DNA of 14,554 nt, from positions 1-14,554 of the forward strand of contig CAJMNV010000038.1 of NCBI GenBank assembly GCA_905214825.1, given 5' to 3'. Source of the stretch: an uncultured bacterium. GTDB lineage: Bacteria; Bacillota; Clostridia; Lachnospirales; Anaerotignaceae. The position numbers and the translations under genes were made by a program. The notes beneath the pieces are model-generated. The model worked only from the letters and a program-made list of their open reading frames with translations, was not told the DNA's origin and ran no database searches. Shown here piece after piece: positions 14,181 through 14,554 of the stretch; position 1 is the first letter of the stretch; every line of letters starts with the position of its first letter.

Positions 14181-14302
14181 GGGGTTAGACAAATGGGTAA
14201 AAAACGGTGCAGATGTTATGTCAAAAGGCAGATATACCCAGCCGATACCAATTTGTAAAACCATTATTTCCAAATCATCTTATATCTCATGAAAGAATGA
14301 GA
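14181..14302 (+). promoter_or_regulatory. Structured 5' leader of the ECF transporter gene, riboswitch-like
   Basis: From the predicted transcription start the RNA can close a long stem: GGTT (14183-14186) with AACC (14259-14262) and ACAAAT (14189-14194) with ATTTGT (14251-14256), separated by a 2x2 internal loop. Stacked directly inside is GGGTA (14195-14199) with TACCC (14235-14239). Further down, TCTCAT (14285-14290) and ATGAGA (14297-14302) form a small hairpin ending three bases before the AAAGGAG ribosome binding site. The sequence does not match the FMN, TPP, THF or preQ1 consensus motifs I know. The ligand, if any, is unknown, and a protein-binding leader is also possible. Confidence 0.4.
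14193..14258 (+). CDS. Possible 21-codon leader peptide
   Basis: An ATG eight bases after AGGGGGG opens a frame of 21 codons ending in TAA. The peptide begins MGKKRCRCYVKRQIYP and is strongly basic with a Cys-x-Cys pair. However, the predicted transcription start lies inside the G-run, so the mRNA would carry little more than GGGG before the start codon, and the same bases form the leader stems. It may be fortuitous, or may couple translation to leader folding. Confidence 0.25.
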   Translation: MGKKRCRCYVKRQIYPADTNL

Positions 14303-14318
14303 ATGAAAGGAGCAAAAA

Positions 14319-14554
14319 ATGAATAGAGTAGTATCTACCCAAGAATTGACTGCAAAAGGTTTGTTGACAGGTGTATTATTGGTGATGTCGTTTACGCCTT
14401 TGGGATATTTTCACACATTGGGGCTTGACATTTCTTTGATGATGATACCTGTGGCCATTGGGGCAATGCTTATGGGACCAAATACAGGGCTTTGGCTTGG
14501 ATTTGTATTTGGTGCTACCAGCTTTCAGCAGGCTTTGATGGGGACATCGATGTT
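14319..14554 (+). CDS. ECF transporter substrate-binding (S) subunit, N-terminal part
   Basis: An integral membrane protein that binds a vitamin or related small molecule and works with the shared ECF ATPase and T subunit. The ATG follows AAAGGAG (14306-14312) by six bases. The 78 codons present run past the window end. Visible are a first hydrophobic helix (LLTGVLLVMSFTPLGYF) and the stretch IPVAIGAMLMGPNTGLWLGFVFGATSF, whose IPV-x-IGA-x-L-GP and G-x-x-FG pattern is characteristic of S subunits in the RibU/PanT-like group. The substrate cannot be decided from this part; pantothenate is plausible because such genes often lie near birA and the type III pantothenate kinase in clostridia, but that is inference. 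It has its own strong promoter and a structured leader. Confidence 0.85.
   Translation, partial: MNRVVSTQELTAKGLLTGVLLVMSFTPLGYFHTLGLDISLMMIPVAIGAMLMGPNTGLWLGFVFGATSFQQALMGTSM

Noticed and set aside
14183..14262. BirA operator before the ECF transporter gene
   Set aside because: GGTTAGACAAAT...ATTTGTAAAACC resembles the halves of a BirA site, but they are in the outward order with about 56 bases between them, whereas known operators read TTGTAAACC then GGTTTACAA with about 15 between. RNA pairing explains it better.
14181..14318. FMN, TPP, THF or preQ1 riboswitch
   Set aside because: The conserved core sequences of these classes, as I know them, are absent. A covariance-model scan would settle this.
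1..14554. CRISPR arrays, tRNA or rRNA genes, insertion sequences, attachment sites
   Set aside because: No regularly spaced repeats, cloverleaf-like sequences, transposase or integrase genes, or flanking duplications were seen on either strand.

Overview
The window is a stretch of chromosome from a low-to-moderate GC, endospore-forming Gram-positive bacterium, most likely a clostridial anaerobe of the Lachnospiraceae or a neighbouring family. The evidence is a full-length SpoIIE, a DnaD/DnaI-type helicase-loading pair, the Firmicute gene order tilS-hpt-ftsH, TTG and GTG starts with strong GGAGG-like ribosome binding sites, and short intrinsic terminators. The genus assignment is inference from gene order and protein style, because no database search was possible.

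Layout. Positions 1-1479 hold the 3' part of upp (uracil salvage) and a TagO/WecA-type enzyme that starts undecaprenyl-linked cell-surface polymers. Positions 1509-3585 are a promoter-to-terminator unit with a DnaD-domain protein and a DnaC/DnaI-like AAA+ protein, probably the loader of the replicative helicase. Positions 3617-6088 carry spoIIE. Positions 6093-8038 are a minus-strand pair, an iron-type alcohol dehydrogenase followed by an unrecognised 252-aa protein, sharing a bidirectional terminator with spoIIE. Positions 8101-10091 carry tilS and hpt, which overlap by 17 bp and end at a strong terminator. Positions 10145-12721 carry ftsH and an FlK-like hotdog thioesterase. Positions 12764-14110 carry birA and a small DUF6145-like protein. 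From about 14148 there is a strong promoter, a leader of roughly 135 nt with RNA-like base pairing, and the start of an ECF transporter substrate-binding (S) subunit cut by the window end.

The genes are mostly housekeeping: nucleotide salvage (upp, hpt), envelope priming (tagO-like), replication initiation, sporulation (spoIIE), tRNA modification (tilS), membrane proteolysis (ftsH) and cofactor use (birA, ECF S subunit). The order spoIIE...tilS-hpt-ftsH is an old Firmicute arrangement, and the minus-strand alcohol dehydrogenase unit interrupts it. No CRISPR array, tRNA, rRNA, insertion sequence or prophage was seen. No stretch longer than about 210 bases lacks a gene.

The most interesting unexplained signals are in non-coding DNA: the structured leader of the ECF gene, which also contains a 21-codon reading frame; an attenuator-like set of competing hairpins before birA; and a terminator sequence present twice, the second copy carrying a 6-nt insertion that lengthens its stem. 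No clearly novel multi-gene system is visible.
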